A DNA stretch of 64,000 nt from Sphingobacterium sp. ML3W (GCF_029542085.1 NZ_CP107036.1:1364001-1428000); one strand, 5' to 3'. Shown: positions 18,603-29,637, counted from the first letter of the stretch. Notes: generated by a model not told the origin, from the sequence alone. Numbers and translations: made by a program.

Positions 18603-18625
18603 TCTCAATTCAATAAAGAACAACG

Positions 18626-20311
18626 ATGAAAAAAATCAATAAAACTATCGTCATCCTACTTTCTCTCGGCACCGTCTGGAGTTCCTGTTCCAAATATCAA
18701 TCCCTGGAATATGCCGTCGAAAAACCGGAGAAAGTGCTGGCGCAGGAAGATATAGACGCCTACAATCCCCTGAAAAGTTATTTGGACAAACAGGCAAACC
18801 CAGGTTTTAAGCTTGGTGTGGCGCTCAATATGAACGACTATTTTAACAAAGGGGTGTTGTACCGTCTGGTCAACCGTAATTTTGAAGAGATGGTCATGGG
18901 CTATGAAATGAAGCATAGCTCCATTGTACAGGCCGACGGAAGCCTTAATCTGGCGCGCGTAGAGCAACTTATCACAGCCGCACAGGAAAATAATATGGCA
19001 CTGTATGGCCACACGCTGTGCTGGCATTCGGGGCAGAATGCCACTTACCTGAATAAGTTAATCGCCCCTGTGGTGATACCCGGTTCGGGGGGGGCAGCCC
19101 TCGCCGGTCACGCGTTAAAAATGAGCAACCCTTCAGTTGTCAATGCCTGGGAAGCACAGACAGCCATAGATATTAGCCCGACGGAAGTAGGGAAAGAATA
19201 TATATTGAAGATTGTGGCCCGGGGCAGTAAAGCGGGCAACATGGGTATCGATCTGCAGAGCACCTCCAATTATACTGGTGACAATATGGGGTCATTAGCA
19301 TTAACAACAAGCTACAAAGAATACGAACTCAAAGTTACCGTAACTGCTGCGCGGAATCGTTTTATCATCAATTTTGGCCAATATGATGGTACCATTTTCA
19401 TCGACAAGGTCGTGCTGACAAAAACAGGTAGTTCGGCAAGCCTTATTGCCAACAGTGATTTTGAAAGCAATATTGACGGCTGGTTTGGCTGGGGAAACAA
19501 TTCCTCAAGAGCACAGTCCGCCAATGGTGAAGGTTATGGCAGCCCTGGGGGCAGTACGATCGAGAAAACACCTGCCGAGAAAGAAGCCATACTCTCGAAA
19601 GCGATGGAGACATTTATTGCTGGCATGCTTGAGAAAACCAAAGGCTACATCAAAGCCTGGGATGTGGTCAACGAACCGATGGCCGACTGGCCGGACCAAT
19701 ATGCATTAAAGACCGGCATCGGAAAAACCGACCTGGCCGATGACGAATTCTACTGGCAGGATTACTTAGGTAAAGATTATGCCGTGAAAGCCCTCCAGTT
19801 TGCCCGCAAATATGGCAATGCCAATGATCTCCTATTCATCAATGACTACGGCTTAGAAGGCAGTGGCAACAAATGTAAAGGGCTGATTGCCTATGTTAAC
19901 TACATCGAAAGCAAAGGGGCCAAAGTTGATGGTATCGGCACCCAGATGCACATCGATATCAATACCAGCAAAGACAATATCGTCACTATGTTCAATCTAT
20001 TGGCCGCCACTGGCAAGCTGATCAAAGTGTCTGAGCTCGATATTGGTCTTGGAAACGGCATAAAGACCAGCAATGCCACAGCTGAAATGTATCAGAAACA
20101 AGCTGACTTGTACAAATTTGTCGTTGCGAAATACCTTGAAATTATTCCCAAGGATAAACAGTACGGTATTACTATCTGGAGCCCATTGGACAGTCCAGAC
20201 CAGGAAAGTTCATTCTGGAGACGCGGGGAGCCCATCGGTTTATGGACCGAAGGATTTGTTCGAAAGCCAGCCTATCAGGCTGTTGCTGAGGCATTGTTGA
20301 CTAAAAATTAA
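18626..20311 (+). CDS. xyn10A: GH10 endo-1,4-beta-xylanase lipoprotein with CBM inserted in the catalytic domain
   Basis: This 561-residue surface endoxylanase (lipid Cys21) cuts the xylan backbone. The GH10 barrel starts at about residue 45. LYGHTLCWHS at 126-135 is the conserved beta-3 histidine/tryptophan motif. A beta-rich carbohydrate-binding insert then occupies about 150-310, and the barrel resumes at TPAEKEAILSK. The acid/base is Glu350 in WDVVNEP and the nucleophile is Glu470 in SELDIG. Insertion of CBMs at this point is known in Bacteroides xylan enzymes. The insert here reads as if permuted: the CBM4/9-like C-terminal part (ending GTIFIDKVVL) comes before an N-terminal-like NSDFESNIDGWFGWG. 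The gene follows xusE by 23 bases. Confidence 0.95.
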   Translation: MKKINKTIVILLSLGTVWSSCSKYQSLEYAVEKPEKVLAQEDIDAYNPLKSYLDKQANPGFKLGVALNMNDYFNKGVLYRLVNRNFEEMVMGYEMKHSSIVQADGSLNLARVEQLITAAQENNMALYGHTLCWHSGQNATYLNKLIAPVVIPGSGGAALAGHALKMSNPSVVNAWEAQTAIDISPTEVGKEYILKIVARGSKAGNMGIDLQSTSNYTGDNMGSLALTTSYKEYELKVTVTAARNRFIINFGQYDGTIFIDKVVLTKTGSSASLIANSDFESNIDGWFGWGNNSSRAQSANGEGYGSPGGSTIEKTPAEKEAILSKAMETFIAGMLEKTKGYIKAWDVVNEPMADWPDQYALKTGIGKTDLADDEFYWQDYLGKDYAVKALQFARKYGNANDLLFINDYGLEGSGNKCKGLIAYVNYIESKGAKVDGIGTQMHIDINTSKDNIVTMFNLLAATGKLIKVSELDIGLGNGIKTSNATAEMYQKQADLYKFVVAKYLEIIPKDKQYGITIWSPLDSPDQESSFWRRGEPIGLWTEGFVRKPAYQAVAEALLTKN

Positions 20312-20341
20312 GATCATTAATCACCCTTTAATATTTAAATT

Positions 20342-22072
20342 ATGAGAACAAACAACATGTGGTTATTGCTGGTCTTTTTATTAGCTATTTTTTCCAGCTG
20401 TTCGCGGCTGGAAGAAAAAACGCTAACCAGCGAATCCGAAAGAAGTCTTAAATCCAATGTTTCCGCCCAAGCTGTTACAAGCTGGCCACGGCCAACCCCG
20501 ACCCTACATGTAGGCGGAAAGTATCTCAAAGATCCCTGCGACAATAACGTTGTCTTGCATGGGGTAGCTATTACGCCAAGCCCTTGGTTCAATGGCTGTC
20601 AGTATGGCGCCAACTCGGGCTACTGCACCTGGGACAACTACAATGTGCAGGGAGCACTCAATTACAACAAAGCAGTCATGGACAAGCTGAGCAGTGCGGC
20701 TGATGGCTGGTACCTGAATTATATTCGGCTGCACATTGATCCTTATTGGACCAATGATCCGGGAGCTCCCATTCCCGAAGACGATATTTCAAGGTTCAAC
20801 TACAATCGCCTGGTTACCTACACCGACCAGGTCATTATTCCCTTGATCAATCATGCCCGCAGCCGGGGTATGTATGTTATCTTGCGTCCTCCGGGTGTAT
20901 GTCCGCACCGTATTGCTGTCAATGATGCCTATCATACTTATCTCAAAACCGTATGGACCTTCCTTTCACAGCACCCCGCATTGAAAAATGCAGACAACGT
21001 GATGTTTGAATTGGCTAACGAACCGGTTGAAATCCTCGGAACAAATGGTAGCTGGGGGATGACGGGCAATGAGCATTTTGCTGCGCTAAAAAATTTCTTT
21101 CAGCCATTGGTCAATATCATCCGTAACAACGGTGCCAATAATGTCTGCTGGATACCAGGTACCGGTTGGCAGTCCCATTATCAGGGCTATGTCACTAATC
21201 AGATTACCGGCGGCAACATCGGCTACGCCGTACATATCTATCCGGGATATTGGGGTGGTGTCAATACCTATCAAGCCTTTCAAAATGCCTGGAATACCAA
21301 TGTTAAGCCTATTGCTGACATTGCGCCGATAGCCATTACCGAGACCGATTGGGCCCCGCAGGGATACGGTACCTTCGGTACCGGAACCACTGGTACAGCG
21401 GGCGGAAACGGTTTTGGTGCCAATCTAAAATATATCGTCGATCAATCCGGCAATGTGAGCTGGAACCTTCTCGCTCCGGACAATCTGCTTCACAAAGGAG
21501 ATCCCAATGCTGGCACAGCCTATAACAACGATTGGGAGGCTTGCGCTGCTCCTGCTAAACAGTGGTTTCAGCAATATGCCGCCTCCAATTATCCTATGTC
21601 TAACTGCACTGTCACTAGTCTGGTCAATAATGGCATTTACGAGATTGAATTTCAGACCGATGCCAACAAAGTCCTTGATTTAAAATCAGGGGAAGATTCC
21701 AACGGCGCAGTACTCAGACCCTGGACTAGAAATGGCGCAAATGCACAGCGCTGGGTAGCCATCGATGCGGGCAACGGGTACTGGCGCTTTGTTTCCAAAG
21801 CAAGTGTGAGCAATCGATGCATTGATCTGGCGAGTAACAGCAATGCGCTCGGAACTGCTATCCGGCTCTGGCAGAATTATGGCAATGATGCTCAGGCCTG
21901 GAAGGTAACGGCTGTAGCCAATGGCTATTACAAAATTACCTCAAAGGTAGATGCCACACGTGGTTGGGATGTGCCCAACTGTACCATGGACGGCAATTCG
22001 AACTTACAGCTTTGGGATTATTATGGCACATCCTGTCAGTTGTTTAAGTTCAAATTTATCGCTATGAACTAA
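20342..22072 (+). CDS. GH5 glycanase lipoprotein with C-terminal ricin-type (CBM13-like) domain
   Basis: This 576-residue protein has lipid Cys20 (IFSSC). The GH5 barrel covers about 45-410, with the acid/base Glu227 in ELANEP and the nucleophile Glu334 in AITETDW. The C-terminal 140 residues form a beta-trefoil ricin-like domain with repeated Q-x-W-type units (AQRWVAIDAG, AQAWKVTA, LQLWDYYG), likely binding xylan or arabinose side chains. It sits 30 bases after xyn10A, so an endo-acting xylanase or arabinoxylanase role is likely. The GH5 subfamily is not resolved here, and an endoglucanase or mannanase is possible from sequence alone. A strong hairpin follows the stop. Confidence 0.9.
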   Translation: MRTNNMWLLLVFLLAIFSSCSRLEEKTLTSESERSLKSNVSAQAVTSWPRPTPTLHVGGKYLKDPCDNNVVLHGVAITPSPWFNGCQYGANSGYCTWDNYNVQGALNYNKAVMDKLSSAADGWYLNYIRLHIDPYWTNDPGAPIPEDDISRFNYNRLVTYTDQVIIPLINHARSRGMYVILRPPGVCPHRIAVNDAYHTYLKTVWTFLSQHPALKNADNVMFELANEPVEILGTNGSWGMTGNEHFAALKNFFQPLVNIIRNNGANNVCWIPGTGWQSHYQGYVTNQITGGNIGYAVHIYPGYWGGVNTYQAFQNAWNTNVKPIADIAPIAITETDWAPQGYGTFGTGTTGTAGGNGFGANLKYIVDQSGNVSWNLLAPDNLLHKGDPNAGTAYNNDWEACAAPAKQWFQQYAASNYPMSNCTVTSLVNNGIYEIEFQTDANKVLDLKSGEDSNGAVLRPWTRNGANAQRWVAIDAGNGYWRFVSKASVSNRCIDLASNSNALGTAIRLWQNYGNDAQAWKVTAVANGYYKITSKVDATRGWDVPNCTMDGNSNLQLWDYYGTSCQLFKFKFIAMN

Positions 22073-22091
22073 TTATCATCCCTTACACCTT

Positions 22092-22999
<908 letters not shown>

Positions 23000-23051
23000 A
23001 GCATGAACGCTGTAGGCTGTCAGGCGCAGTTAAAATTATGTTCAATCAAGC

Positions 23052-23108
23052 AACAACATAGCAACTTACAGGTCGCTAGGCGATTTCTAAAACAGTAGCT
23101 ATGTTGTT
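23052..23108. other. inverted repeat between convergent esterase and GH29 genes
   Basis: AACAACATAGC (23052-23062) and GCTATGTTGTT (23098-23108) are perfect 11-base inverted copies separated by 35 bases. The right copy lies inside the last codons of the GH29 gene. A smaller TCGC-TAG-GCGA hairpin lies within the loop. It might act as a shared transcription end signal, but there is no clean T tract. Confidence 0.35.
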
Positions 23109-24710
23109 TTGAATAAAATGATCCGGCAAAGTGACTTCCAGCATGTTATCAAGCTGTCTGAATCCTATTTTATCAGCGCTTCCAAGTAGGCTAATAGAGT
23201 TAATTGTCCGGGAATTGGGTGCCGAACGGCCCAATGACCTAATTTTAATTTGCTTTTCGGTCGGCATCCCCATAATAAAGGCATACAAGACATTTCCCTT
23301 TGTCGTAAAACGGACATCATCGCTGGTAAAAGCCTTTCCCTTTCCTTCGTTGAAGCCCTGTACACTCAATGAAGGAGCCTCCTCCTGCGCGGGTCCTTCG
23401 CCAAAGATAAGCCATGGCCTCGTTCCAATGATGGCTTCTTTATGTACATCCATCCAGTTTCCTATTCCCTGTACCACTTCCTTTGCTTTATCGTCGATAG
23501 AACCATCGCCGCGCAAGGGTACGCTTAATAATAAATTACCATTTTTACTGACCACATCAATCAACATATGAATGACGGTTTTGGCGGATTTATATTGATT
23601 ATTATCATAAATCCGGCGGTCATAATGCCAGGAACCAATGCAAGTACAGGTCTGCCAAGGCTGTGGTTCAATTGTATTGCTTTGACCCCGTTCGATATCC
23701 CATACCAGGCATTTTCGTTGTTGTTCGTTCAAAATTTTGCCATTGATCACCACATTGACCTTACCCTTATTGGCATGCATGCTCTTATTATAAAAATCGG
23801 CAGCGATCTCCAGTCCAACATTACTTATTGGATAAAGTGGCAGCACAGTATCGTCAAAGTAAACCATGTCAGGTTTGTAGTTGTCCATCAGTTCCAGGGT
23901 ACGTGCTTTAAAATTTTCACAGTACGCTTTGTTAGGTACGTTCACACCAGAGGCGACATCCCAATGCCACTGCCGATGAACCGTGCTGTCGTCTTTGCTA
24001 TCCAAACTAGGCTCATGATCCTGCGCGTAGAGTTCCTGTGGATCGTAATCCGCCCACCATTTTCCTGCCCCATCCTTGCGTTTCAGTTTGCCATCATAAG
24101 GGATTCCAGCAAACTTCCCTTGTTGGTCACTTCGTTGCGCTGTCTCATACCAGGTCCAGGCATGTGCTGCGTGAACACTCACACCAAATTTAAGGCCTCT
24201 TTTTTTAGCGGCACGCTCCCAGCCGCCAACAATATCTTTTTTTGGACCAACATTGACACTGTTCCATGTATGGTGGCTGCTGCGATAAAGGTCCAGATTA
24301 TCGTGATGGTTGGCCAGGGCCATAAAATACTGGGCGCCCGCGCTTTTATAGAGCTCCATCAGCTCCTCGGGGTTCCAATTTTCAGCTTTCCATTGATGGA
24401 TCACATCTTTGAAACCAAAAACGGAAGGATGGCCATATTTTTCGAGATGATAGCGGTATTGATCAGATCCTTCCTGATACATGCCGCGTGCGTACCAGTC
24501 GCCCCTTTCGGGTTGGCACTGCGGCCCCCAATGTGCCCATATACCAAATTTGGCATCCCTGAACCAATCAGGTACCTGATAGTTTTCAAGTGAGCGCCAG
24601 TCGGGATGAAAAGGAGCTTTCCCCAGATAAGCATGTGCAGCGCTAAATTTACCAAGGAAAAAGGTCGGAATAGTTGCACCGAGAAACTTAATAGCTGTTC
24701 TTCTGTCCAT
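23076..24710 (-). CDS. GH29 family alpha-L-fucosidase (possibly alpha-L-galactosidase), Tat-like signal
   Basis: This 544-residue GH29 enzyme has motifs DWFRDAKFGIWAHWGPQCQPERGDWYARGMY, ANHHDNLDLYRS and PDMVYFDDT, where Asp286 is the expected nucleophile. A C-terminal beta domain follows at about 400-544. The N-terminus MDRRTAIKFLGATIP followed by AAHA has twin arginines before a hydrophobic stretch, like a Tat signal, and has no lipobox. It is the last gene of a SusC-SusD-GH29 operon. Fucose is not a usual xylan side chain, so the true substrate may be L-fucose on xyloglucan or pectin, or L-galactose on complex arabinoxylan (inference). A TACTTTTG box at 24798-24805 could be a minor internal promoter, but no -33 element accompanies it. 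Confidence 0.85.
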   Translation of the reverse strand: MDRRTAIKFLGATIPTFFLGKFSAAHAYLGKAPFHPDWRSLENYQVPDWFRDAKFGIWAHWGPQCQPERGDWYARGMYQEGSDQYRYHLEKYGHPSVFGFKDVIHQWKAENWNPEELMELYKSAGAQYFMALANHHDNLDLYRSSHHTWNSVNVGPKKDIVGGWERAAKKRGLKFGVSVHAAHAWTWYETAQRSDQQGKFAGIPYDGKLKRKDGAGKWWADYDPQELYAQDHEPSLDSKDDSTVHRQWHWDVASGVNVPNKAYCENFKARTLELMDNYKPDMVYFDDTVLPLYPISNVGLEIAADFYNKSMHANKGKVNVVINGKILNEQQRKCLVWDIERGQSNTIEPQPWQTCTCIGSWHYDRRIYDNNQYKSAKTVIHMLIDVVSKNGNLLLSVPLRGDGSIDDKAKEVVQGIGNWMDVHKEAIIGTRPWLIFGEGPAQEEAPSLSVQGFNEGKGKAFTSDDVRFTTKGNVLYAFIMGMPTEKQIKIRSLGRSAPNSRTINSISLLGSADKIGFRQLDNMLEVTLPDHFIQNNIATVLEIA

Positions 24711-24863
24711 TTTACGATGATTTTTTGATCAAAATGCCTCACACCAGACGTGTCCGACAAAGAGATTCGGTTTATAATTTGTTATCTTTTTGAATACCAA
24801 AAGTAATTGTATTGAACCAGGAAAGAAAGTACATACGAATAAATAAAACATATATTCTCCAGA

Positions 24864-26468
24864 TCAATTGTTCATGTCATTACCTTTCAAATTTTTATTA
24901 TTGTCCAATTCGGACTGCGGAAAAGGATAGTACATCGCTTTGGCAGACCAGCCTCCTTTTTTTAAGGGTTCCAGCCAGGTTGGATTGGCCATCCCCCATC
25001 GCAACAGGTCAAAATACCGTTGATATTCACCCAAAAATTCAACAAATCGCTCATGCACGATAATATTTTTGATCGTATTTAAAGGAATACCATTTTTTAC
25101 TAAACCCTGCGCGATCAATCCGTCTACGTCGGGGATCGTCCCATTGGATTTTTGGTACCACAGGTGTGGCTGCTCATCGGGAACGATATTATTGGCGCGT
25201 TTACGTACCAGGTTGATGTATTGCTTTGCTCCTGCTATGTCGCCACGTTCGTTGAGACACTCTGCATACAGCAGCAACACATCACTATAGCGAAAAATAC
25301 GATCATTGTTGCCATTATCAAAGTCCGCTATCTGAACATCCGGACAATATTTCCGGGTACCAAAGTAATCTTTATTGGTCGCCAGGTTTTTCATCCAGTC
25401 TGTATAGTTGGTGACCTTACCATCCAGTTGTGTAAACTTTGCGCCATTCTCGCACCATAACGTCATATATTTACGGGGGTCTCCATCTTCAAATTCATCA
25501 TGAGCCATTTTATTGGGAGCCAGATTCCACCAGGCACCACCTGTTCCGTCAAACATTCCGATTTCCTGCCAGCGCCATGAACTCGATATATCGTCCCCTA
25601 GCCAACCTGGCCCATTATAAAGTTGTATCTCAAAAACAGACTCCTGATTATTCTCTTTCGTTTCCAAAAAATTATCTCTGTAAGAAGACATCAATTGATA
25701 CTCTTTGCTCTCAACAACGCTTTTCAATTGGATCTCGGCATTTGCAAAATCCGCGGTTTGTCCTTTTGCTAGGATGGGTTTATAAAGGTAAGTTTTCGCC
25801 AGATAAGCCTGAGCAGCACCTTTGGTTGCCCTACCGATCATTTTACTGTCGGCATAAAGTGCTGTGCGCGTTGGCAACAATTCTGATGCTTTCTTAAAAT
25901 CATCCACGATCAGCGCATATACTGCACCCGTCGGTGCGTTACCTGGATAATAATCATCATTTGTTTCAACAGGTTTATTCATTAGCGGAATGGTTTCTCC
26001 AAACAGCATTCCCAGGTGCAAATAGTTCAGCGCTCTCAGAAAATGCGCTTCCCCCAACAGTCTATTCTTTCTATTCTGGTCTATTTCGCCCTCAAACTTC
26101 TGAATACGGTCGATGGCTAAATTAGCCGCAAACACCCCGTTCCAAAAATCTCTCCAGGTCTGGGCTGTCATCCCATCGCTTGCAGGGGTATTGTAGCTAT
26201 CCTGATACATGGGTTCCCATTTGAAGGTATGATTGTAATCATCACCAGGAGCTAAAAGCTCAAAATACAAACTACGTGCATATCCCCCCTGCGTACGGCC
26301 GATCAGGGCCTGATAGGCAGGTATGACCGAGTTTTCCAATTGATCTGCTGTCTTATAATAGGTGTCTGTCGACAATTCCTGCGGGTTGGAGAGATCCAGA
26401 TTCGGTTTGCAGCTCGAAAACTGTATCAACAAAGCAGCAGCTGCGAGTTTTATATAGTGTCTATTCAT
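24864..26468 (-). CDS. SusD-like glycan-binding lipoprotein
   Basis: This 534-residue SusD/RagB-family surface lipoprotein has lipobox QFSSC with Cys20. Typical segments are EAHFLRALNYLHLGMLFGE, AYLAKTYLY, DVLLLYAECLNE, YINLVRKRAN and, near the end, HERFVEFLGEYQRYFDLLRWGM. It is 16 bases downstream of its SusC partner on the minus strand and 153 bases upstream of the GH29 gene. The SusD sequence alone does not reveal the bound glycan. Given the GH29 neighbour it is probably a fucose- or galactose-decorated hemicellulose. Confidence 0.9.
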   Translation of the reverse strand: MNRHYIKLAAAALLIQFSSCKPNLDLSNPQELSTDTYYKTADQLENSVIPAYQALIGRTQGGYARSLYFELLAPGDDYNHTFKWEPMYQDSYNTPASDGMTAQTWRDFWNGVFAANLAIDRIQKFEGEIDQNRKNRLLGEAHFLRALNYLHLGMLFGETIPLMNKPVETNDDYYPGNAPTGAVYALIVDDFKKASELLPTRTALYADSKMIGRATKGAAQAYLAKTYLYKPILAKGQTADFANAEIQLKSVVESKEYQLMSSYRDNFLETKENNQESVFEIQLYNGPGWLGDDISSSWRWQEIGMFDGTGGAWWNLAPNKMAHDEFEDGDPRKYMTLWCENGAKFTQLDGKVTNYTDWMKNLATNKDYFGTRKYCPDVQIADFDNGNNDRIFRYSDVLLLYAECLNERGDIAGAKQYINLVRKRANNIVPDEQPHLWYQKSNGTIPDVDGLIAQGLVKNGIPLNTIKNIIVHERFVEFLGEYQRYFDLLRWGMANPTWLEPLKKGGWSAKAMYYPFPQSELDNNKNLKGNDMNN

Positions 26469-26484
26469 GATGTAGATAAAGTGG

Positions 26485-29400
26485 TTAGAATGTAAATTGA
26501 ATACCCATAAAATACTCTCTTGAATTCGGGAAGCTCAGTCCCCATGGTGTCTGCCCATCGATTCCGCGGCTCAGATTGGAGCGGGTATCTCCCGACCCCA
26601 CTTCTGGATCATAACCCGAGTACTTGGTAAAGGTCAGCAGATTTTTTGCACCGACATAAAACCGCAATCGGTCGATCTTCCAGCGTTCAAGCCTCGGGCT
26701 AGAAAAGCTGTAGCCAATGTTGACGACTTTGAGTCGCAGATAAGAACCATCCTCCACAAACCTATTGGACGCCCTTAAATTCTGATTGGGATCGCCGAGT
26801 ACAGCACGTGGAATATTGGTATCTGTATTTTTTGGATAGACGGTCGTTTCACCGGATACCGGATTTTTGAAGACAAGTTCTTCTGCGCGGTAGCGATCCA
26901 GCGTTGAGGCAAAATTATTGTAGTAATGGTACATTCCCTCGCCCCAATAGCGGCTATTGTTGTAGATGTCGTTTCCTTTGCTTCCCTGCCACATCATCGA
27001 CAGATCAAAGATCCCAATAGCACTGTTGTAGTTGACATCAGCATTGAAACCGTAGCTAAAATCAGGTATTGGGCTTCCCAAAAAGTCCTTATCCTGATCA
27101 TTTAAGACCTTGTCTCCATTTCGGTCGTTGAATCGCACATCGCCCAGTGCTGCATGGGGTGCAAAAGCTTTATCGGCATCCAATTGCGTCTGACTGGTGT
27201 ATAGACCGTTGGTTGTATAGCCCCAAAATTCCCCTATCGAACGGCCAACGGCTGTCCTTGTGACATTTTCTCCCCCAGGCGAAATACTTCCCCATAGAAT
27301 TTCATTATTGTTACCCAGGCTCAGGACGCGGTTTTTCACAAAAGAAATATTGGCACCGATATGATAGCTAAAATTGCCTAGTCTATCTTTATACGATGCC
27401 AAGATATCCCAGCCCCGATTGCGTATGCTTCCGGCATTCAGCACGGGAAAGTTGTTGACATACCCGGCGGTGAACGAAATGGGTACATTGATCAGCATGT
27501 CCTCAGTCTTTTTATTATAGTAATCGACAGTCAGAGCCAATTTATGATCAAAGAGTTCCAGATCGATACCAAGATCAGTTGAGTATTGACTTTCCCATTT
27601 TACATTCGGATTGGAGGGTGTCTGCGGCAGGGCACCTGTGACCATCACATTGTTTAGATAATACCAGACATGGTCGAAACTAACCGTCCGTTGATATTGA
27701 TATTGTGCGATATCCGAATTACCTAGAAGTCCATAACTACCACGGAGCTTCAATTCGCTGATTGCAGGAAATGCTTTCATAAATGATTCCTGACTGATCC
27801 GCCATCCTGCCGATACCGAAGGAAAATTTCCATAGCGGTATTGATTACTGAAGTTGGCCGATCCATCTCGCCGCATGTTAAATGTCAAGAGATAACGATT
27901 GTCATAATTATAGTTGACACGGCCCAGCATGGAATACATAGCCGACTGTCCCACGCCTGATCCCACAAGACGGGAACTCGCTAAGGAAGCCGAATTGAGT
28001 ATCAAAACATCTGGACTTGGCAAACCACGGGCACCGGCATTGACAGCATTGTACCTGGATTCTTCGGAAGTGATCCCTGCCAAAGCCGAAATCGCATGTT
28101 TACCAAAATTATTTTCATAAGTCAGCGTATTTTCAAATAGCCAGCGGTTATTCTGACTGCTAGAAATATTGAGTTCATCAGGACTATGGTTCTGATATTG
28201 ACCAACAGAGTAGTTACCTATATAGCCTTCATTCCGTACGCGGCTAAGATCTACCCCCATATTAAATTTATAAACCAGCCCTTTTATGATCTCATAGGTA
28301 GCCCAGGCATTGCCGTTTACCGAAAAATTGTCATTGACATTTTTGTTGAGGTACGCATTTGCCAAAGCACTCTGCACATCAGTTCCGTTGCCGGCACCAG
28401 CAAAGCCAGTGCTGCTGTTGGCATCATATAACGGTAATGTGGAGGACCACTTTTGCGCATCGATGATATTTTTGTCGCTCCAGTTGCGGCGGGTATAGCC
28501 TAAGGAAAGTGTTTCGCCTATCTTAAGTTTTCCTTTGGTAAAATCAGAGATAAATTGGGCTCCATAATGCTTGTTCTTATCCTGAATAATAATGGATTTA
28601 TCTGTTGCATAAATACCGCTCAGCCGAAAATTGGCATTTTGAGAACCACCGGAGACCGAGAGATTATGCCTTTGATAATTGCCCGTTTGTAACAGTTCAT
28701 CCATCATATTATACCCTTGCCCAATGGCTGACGGTTTAGACAGCGCGGCCAGATAGTCTTTGCGCGAAGGATCTTTATTGTACATTTCCTCATTAATCAA
28801 TTCGGCCAGTTGCTGTCCGTTCAGCAGGGGTACATTATGGGAAATATTTTTGATGCCGGCGAAAGCATTGTAATCGAGCTTCACATCCCCGGCTTTACCG
28901 CGTTTTGTGGTGACCAAAATAACACCATTGGCACCCCGGGCACCATAAATAGCACTTGATGCAGCATCTTTCAACACCTGAATGCTAGCGATATTATTTT
29001 CGTCGGGCATTGCCCCACCGATCATACCATCCACCACATAGAGCGGATCAGTTCCATTAATGGATCCAACGCCACGGATGCGGATAGCACCATTGGTTAC
29101 CTGCACCCCGGGCACAGCACTCTGAAGGGTGGCAATTGTTCCTCCGGGTACTTTTACAAGATCTTTGGTATCAACAACAGCAATAGAAGACGTCAGATCG
29201 ACCTTCTTCTGCTTACCGTATCCCACCACCACAACCTCATCTACCGCGATTTCTGAGGCCACAAGCGGGATATTGATTTCCGAAGAATTACCGATTACAT
29301 ATTCAACATGATTATACCCTACATTGGATACAATAATGATTTCGCCTGGATTGAGCTTGAGTACAAATTCGCCTTTCTCATTTGTTGATGTACTGAGAGT

Positions 29401-29592
29401 TTTGTCCTTCACTTTGATCGATGCCCCGATTATGGGTTTCCCTTGATCACTTACGATCTTTCCATGGATCACCTTTTCTTGAGCGGACAGTTGTCCAATG
29501 GACATTAACATGGAAGCCATTAACAACCACTTCACTTTCCTATTCCTTTCTTTAGGAAAACAAAAGAAAGAAGACACATAATTTCTGTTCAT
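26485..29592 (-). CDS. SusC-type TonB-dependent outer-membrane transporter
   Basis: This 1035-residue transporter has an N-terminus with a basic region and a hydrophobic core ending LSAQE. A carboxypeptidase-regulatory-like domain (HGKIVSDQGKPIIGAS, KGEFVLKL) is followed by the TonB-box-like VDEVVVVGYGKQKK, a plug with PLYVVDGMIGG and IQVLKDAASSAIYGARGANG, and a barrel ending YFMGIQFTF. It is the first gene of a minus-strand operon with SusD and GH29. Its promoter at 29784-29853 carries the 41-base block shared with the transaldolase operon, which predicts control by HTCS-1 about 22 kb away. Confidence 0.92.
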   Translation of the reverse strand: MNRNYVSSFFCFPKERNRKVKWLLMASMLMSIGQLSAQEKVIHGKIVSDQGKPIIGASIKVKDKTLSTSTNEKGEFVLKLNPGEIIIVSNVGYNHVEYVIGNSSEINIPLVASEIAVDEVVVVGYGKQKKVDLTSSIAVVDTKDLVKVPGGTIATLQSAVPGVQVTNGAIRIRGVGSINGTDPLYVVDGMIGGAMPDENNIASIQVLKDAASSAIYGARGANGVILVTTKRGKAGDVKLDYNAFAGIKNISHNVPLLNGQQLAELINEEMYNKDPSRKDYLAALSKPSAIGQGYNMMDELLQTGNYQRHNLSVSGGSQNANFRLSGIYATDKSIIIQDKNKHYGAQFISDFTKGKLKIGETLSLGYTRRNWSDKNIIDAQKWSSTLPLYDANSSTGFAGAGNGTDVQSALANAYLNKNVNDNFSVNGNAWATYEIIKGLVYKFNMGVDLSRVRNEGYIGNYSVGQYQNHSPDELNISSSQNNRWLFENTLTYENNFGKHAISALAGITSEESRYNAVNAGARGLPSPDVLILNSASLASSRLVGSGVGQSAMYSMLGRVNYNYDNRYLLTFNMRRDGSANFSNQYRYGNFPSVSAGWRISQESFMKAFPAISELKLRGSYGLLGNSDIAQYQYQRTVSFDHVWYYLNNVMVTGALPQTPSNPNVKWESQYSTDLGIDLELFDHKLALTVDYYNKKTEDMLINVPISFTAGYVNNFPVLNAGSIRNRGWDILASYKDRLGNFSYHIGANISFVKNRVLSLGNNNEILWGSISPGGENVTRTAVGRSIGEFWGYTTNGLYTSQTQLDADKAFAPHAALGDVRFNDRNGDKVLNDQDKDFLGSPIPDFSYGFNADVNYNSAIGIFDLSMMWQGSKGNDIYNNSRYWGEGMYHYYNNFASTLDRYRAEELVFKNPVSGETTVYPKNTDTNIPRAVLGDPNQNLRASNRFVEDGSYLRLKVVNIGYSFSSPRLERWKIDRLRFYVGAKNLLTFTKYSGYDPEVGSGDTRSNLSRGIDGQTPWGLSFPNSREYFMGIQFTF

Positions 29593-29637
29593 AATCTTAT
29601 TTAAGATAAATGTCTTTTTGCCCCTAGAGGCGAGTAC

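Noticed and set aside
23568..24593. 341-codon plus-strand frame inside GH29
   Set aside because: It is antisense to a clear GH29 gene with catalytic motifs. The translation has no recognisable domain.
24798..24805. TACTTTTG box upstream of GH29 as an internal promoter
   Set aside because: It matches the -7 consensus but has no -33 element, and GH29 fits the SusC-SusD operon. Noted under GH29 only.
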